DNA from: DSUN01 sp035527715
GTDB lineage: Bacteria > Planctomycetota > PUPC01 > DSUN01
Reading direction: 5' to 3'
DNA length: 6,716 nt
Assembly (NCBI GenBank): GCA_035527715.1
Contig: DATKZY010000191.1
Coordinates: 1-6,716, forward strand
Made by a program: the position numbers and the translations under genes. This document shows, one piece after another, positions 5,047 through 6,716 of the stretch. A model generated the notes under the pieces. The model was not told the origin of the DNA. It saw only the letters and a list, made by a program, of their open reading frames with translations, and did not search any database. The first letter of the stretch is position 1; each line of letters starts with the position of its first letter.

Positions 5047-5994
5047 ATGGCTCGTTTCGCTCGTGCTCTTTCCGTGTCGCTGTCGCTTGTCTTCCTCTCC
5101 GCGCCCGTGGCGCAGGCGGCATTCATTGACTTCATCAACCAGCAGCCGATGAATAGCCACTGGGGCCAGGCAAACGCGGGAACCACGTATTTCTGGTCCG
5201 ACCACCTCGCGCCTCAGGCGGCCAACGACTACGTGATGGGCACCCCCTACGCGACGGGCAATCTCCGCACCCCCGAAGGCTCGTCCAGCACCTTCGCGGG
5301 CAACTCGCTGACCATCCACTCCGGCGGCAGTCTCCTCCTGAAGTCGAACAACAATTCGCGCGTCTACGTCGTCAATGACCTCATTCTGGATGGCGGCGGG
5401 GTCACTCTCGGCAATGGCAACCGGATATTCACCCTCGACGGCAACATCACCGTGCTCTCGGCGTCCTCCATCGGGACCTCCGATACTGACAATCGCCGCC
5501 TCTACCTCGATGCCGGGATCGAGGGCTCGGGTCAGCTCAACCTCCGGCTCGCCGCCGGTGCCTGGATCATCCTCGGCGAAGACAACTCGGACTTCAGCGG
5601 CACGTGGAACATCACCCGCACCGGTACCGGCGGCACCCAGCCGTACGTGGACGCCCAGGCCGCCGGCTCGCTCGGCACCGGCGACGTCATCGTCGGCGCC
5701 GGCGTGATGCTCGACATTGACTACGACCGCGAGGAGCTGTCCTCGAACCTCGTCCTCAACGGCCTGCTCACCCTCGACCAGGCCCTCGTCTTCGGGTCCG
5801 TCACCATCGGCGGCACGCTGCTGGACCCGGGCGTGTACAGCTTCACCCAGCTCAACACAGACTTCGACGCCTACCTGGTGAACGGCGGCACCGGCAGCAT
5901 CACCATCCCGGTGCTGCTGGTGATTCCCGAGCCGGCCACGCTCACCCTCCTCGCCCTCGGTGGCCTGGGGCTGCTGAGGCGGCGCAAGCGGTAG
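5047..5994 (+). CDS. Secreted PEP-CTERM sorting-domain protein with autotransporter-like beta repeats
   Basis: An exported surface or matrix protein. The 315 residues start with a clear Sec signal peptide (MARFARALSVSLSLVFLSAP, cleavage probably after VAQA, residue 24 or 25). The middle is rich in Gly, Asn, Ser and Thr, with repeated short beta strands (SLTIHSGGSLLLKSNNNSRV, RVYVVNDLILDGGGVTLGNG, GSGQLNLRLAAGAWIILGED, SLGTGDVIVGAGVML), as in PATR/autotransporter-associated beta-solenoid proteins. The C-terminus has the tripartite sorting signal: PEP (294-296), a hydrophobic stretch TLTLLALGGLGLL, and RRRKR at the very end. The family is processed by exosortase (EpsH) in the inner membrane; no exosortase gene is in this window, so a host enzyme would be needed. 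The ATG at 5047 has GGAGG at 5036-5040, 6 nt upstream, and the signal peptide starts exactly there; the longer open frame from 4825 was rejected. The exact function is unknown. Confidence 0.9.
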   Translation: MARFARALSVSLSLVFLSAPVAQAAFIDFINQQPMNSHWGQANAGTTYFWSDHLAPQAANDYVMGTPYATGNLRTPEGSSSTFAGNSLTIHSGGSLLLKSNNNSRVYVVNDLILDGGGVTLGNGNRIFTLDGNITVLSASSIGTSDTDNRRLYLDAGIEGSGQLNLRLAAGAWIILGEDNSDFSGTWNITRTGTGGTQPYVDAQAAGSLGTGDVIVGAGVMLDIDYDREELSSNLVLNGLLTLDQALVFGSVTIGGTLLDPGVYSFTQLNTDFDAYLVNGGTGSITIPVLLVIPEPATLTLLALGGLGLLRRRKR

Positions 5995-6058
5995 TCCGTG
6001 TGTGTCCGTGCGCCGTCCGTGCCGCCCTCTCACGGACTGATACGGACCGGCACGGACG
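5995..6058. terminator. Repeat-built inverted structure between convergent genes
   Basis: After the PEP-CTERM stop, TCCGTG occurs three times at 10-11-bp spacing (5995, 6005, 6016), followed by ACGGAC three times at 10-bp spacing (6032, 6042, 6052). The outer members form an 11-bp stem, CGTCCGTGCCG (6014-6024) and CGGCACGGACG (6048-6058). Placed between convergent transcripts, it could stop transcription from both sides, but it has no T-run. Repeat structure is certain; the terminator role is inference. Confidence 0.45.
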
Positions 6059-6066
6059 CTTCCCGC

Positions 6067-6111
6067 CTACCATCGCCCGACGGTGATCGCGGCGCTGCCG
6101 GCCGGCATCAC
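6067..6111 (-). pseudogene. Second copy of the terminase C-terminal tail
   Basis: On the minus strand these 45 bases read VMPAGSAAITVGRW followed by TAG, against VMPAGSAALRVGQW-TAG at the real terminase end (6172-6216), exactly 105 bp away. Identity is 36 of 45 bases. Amino-acid changes are few and the stop is at the same place. It is an isolated gene-end fragment with no start of its own. Confidence 0.8.
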
Positions 6112-6176
6112 CGGCCGGTAGGGCGTGCATACCTGCACGCGGAACGAGGATGGTGTGCACGTATGCACACCCTACC
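6098..6176. repeat. Compound palindromic element between the two terminase tails
   Basis: Three consecutive hairpins: CCGGCCGG-CATCA-CCGGCCGG (6098-6118), GCGTGCA-TACC-TGCACGC (6123-6140) and GGTGTGCA-CGTA-TGCACACC (6152-6171). The last two are enclosed by an outer 7-bp inverted repeat, GGTAGGG (6117-6123) and CCCTACC (6170-6176), so the 60 bp from 6117 to 6176 could form a cloverleaf-like or cruciform structure. The terminase stop codon (6172-6174) lies in the outer arm. It looks like a REP/BIME-type element inserted at the gene end. Confidence 0.75.
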
Positions 6177-6716
6177 ATTGGCCGACGCGGAGGGCAGCGC
6201 TCCCCGCCGGCATCACGCGCGCCACGAGGTAGCCCAGGGCGTCGCTGATGTGGCCGCGCTCGGGCTTGCTCGTGTCGGGCATGCCCGTGTAGGGCTGGTA
6301 GACGACCTCCTCGAGATCCGTGATGAGCTTCTGGCAGCGCGGATGGATGCGCAGCCGCACCCTTCCCGCGGCGTCGCAGAGCGCCGCGTTCACCGCGTTG
6401 TAGCGGTCGCGCCGCGCGGGGTTCGCCCCCGGCACGCAGAACCGCGCCTGGGGGAAGCACTGGCGAATGATCGCGTAGTCGCTCCGCCCCGCCGTCGAGC
6501 GAGCATGGCCCGCCGCGTCGCCGTAGACGAAGACAGGAACGGGAACCGGGTGTTCGGTTTTCGGTGTTCGGTGTTCGGGGCCCCGATAACCGACAACCGA
6601 CAGCCGACAACCGCTCTTCTCGAGCCGCTGGCCGAGCGCCTCGCACATCGCCTGCGTGCCCGAGTCCGTCAGCCAGATCTCATCCACCACCCGCAAGGCC
6701 CCGTGCCGTGTGGCCC
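6172..6716 (-). CDS. Phage terminase large subunit, C-terminal nuclease part (5' end outside window)
   Basis: TerL drives DNA into the head with an N-terminal ATPase and cuts it with a C-terminal RNase H-like nuclease. Only about 180 C-terminal residues are in the window; the frame is open to the right edge, and the TTG at 6696 is internal. Seen are LRVVDEIWLTDSGTQAM, then VFVYGDAAGHARSTAGRSDY with a predicted metal-binding Asp in YGDAAG, and GHISDALGYLVARV with the family-typical D-A-x-x-Y near the end. The first catalytic Asp would lie upstream, outside the window. An unusual segment, GCRLSVVGYRGPEHRTPKTE and a few following residues, lies between QRLEKS and VPVFVYGDA; it is encoded by tandem 7-mers and is probably an insertion. 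The last 14 residues and stop are duplicated at 6067-6111. The portal gene, normally the next gene, is 2.8 kb away behind two opposite-strand genes. Confidence 0.87.
   Translation of the reverse strand, partial: ATRHGALRVVDEIWLTDSGTQAMCEALGQRLEKSGCRLSVVGYRGPEHRTPKTEHPVPVPVFVYGDAAGHARSTAGRSDYAIIRQCFPQARFCVPGANPARRDRYNAVNAALCDAAGRVRLRIHPRCQKLITDLEEVVYQPYTGMPDTSKPERGHISDALGYLVARVMPAGSAALRVGQW
6550..6613. repeat. Two tandem 7-mer arrays inside the terminase gene
   Basis: GTGTTCG occurs four times in a row (6550-6577; the second unit is GTTTTCG), then a 10-bp GC-rich spacer, then AACCGAC units (6588-6613; two exact, one AGCCGAC, one partial). On the coding strand they give roughly CRLSVVGYRG and PEHRTPKTEH. 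The two arrays are not reverse complements of each other. They keep the terminase frame although the unit length is not a multiple of three. Confidence 0.9.

Noticed and set aside
4639..6033. Long minus-strand open frame antisense to the PEP-CTERM gene
   Set aside because: It also spans the intergenic dyads and repeat relics, has no recognisable domain, and mirrors a gene with clear signal peptide and sorting motifs.
6014..6171. CRISPR array
   Set aside because: Repeats are short, inverted and unequal, with no regular unique spacers and no cas genes.

Overview
The window looks like part of a tailed-phage (Caudoviricetes) head-morphogenesis cluster, probably a prophage or prophage remnant, in a high-GC bacterium. 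The most likely host is a planctomycete or a related PVC-group lineage. That assignment is inference. It rests on the GC-rich codon use, a PEP-CTERM protein with autotransporter-like beta repeats, and many short palindromic and heptamer repeats. No rRNA, tRNA or host housekeeping gene is present to confirm it.

Layout. The phage structural genes all read on the minus strand, so phage order runs from right to left: the C-terminal part of the large terminase (6172-6716, cut by the window edge), portal (1958-3388, TTG start), a coiled-coil scaffold-like protein (1162-1851), and the major capsid protein (1-1010, cut by the window edge). This is the usual order TerL, portal, scaffold, capsid. It is interrupted between TerL and portal by about 2.8 kb carrying two plus-strand genes: a class II Fic protein (3524-4666) with its own promoter-like sequence, and a secreted PEP-CTERM protein (5047-5994). 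They look like cargo ('moron') genes.

The cargo region is bounded by copies of the flanking phage genes. A 75-bp stretch covering the portal ribosome site, TTG start and first codons is present at the true portal start (3331-3405) and again just after the Fic stop (4676-4749, about 91% identical). The last 15 codons of TerL, including the stop, are present at the true end (6172-6216) and again at 6067-6111 (80% identical, still encoding a matching tail ending in W-stop). Reading right to left, the order is TerL end, palindromic element, second TerL end, PEP-CTERM gene, second portal start, Fic gene, true portal start. This suggests that the TerL-portal junction accumulated cargo stepwise.

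A second theme is repeats placed in frame inside structural genes. The portal contains a 75-bp (exactly 25 codons) palindromic element with perfect 12-bp terminal inverted repeats; 26 bp of it recur identically inside the scaffold gene. The portal also carries three tandem copies of a 7-mer. TerL carries two adjacent 7-mer arrays next to a predicted catalytic aspartate of its nuclease domain. Every gap between phage genes also contains perfect hairpins. In the cell, TerL, portal, scaffold and capsid would build and fill the phage head. Fic (protein AMPylation) and the exported PEP-CTERM protein would more plausibly act on the host during lysogeny.
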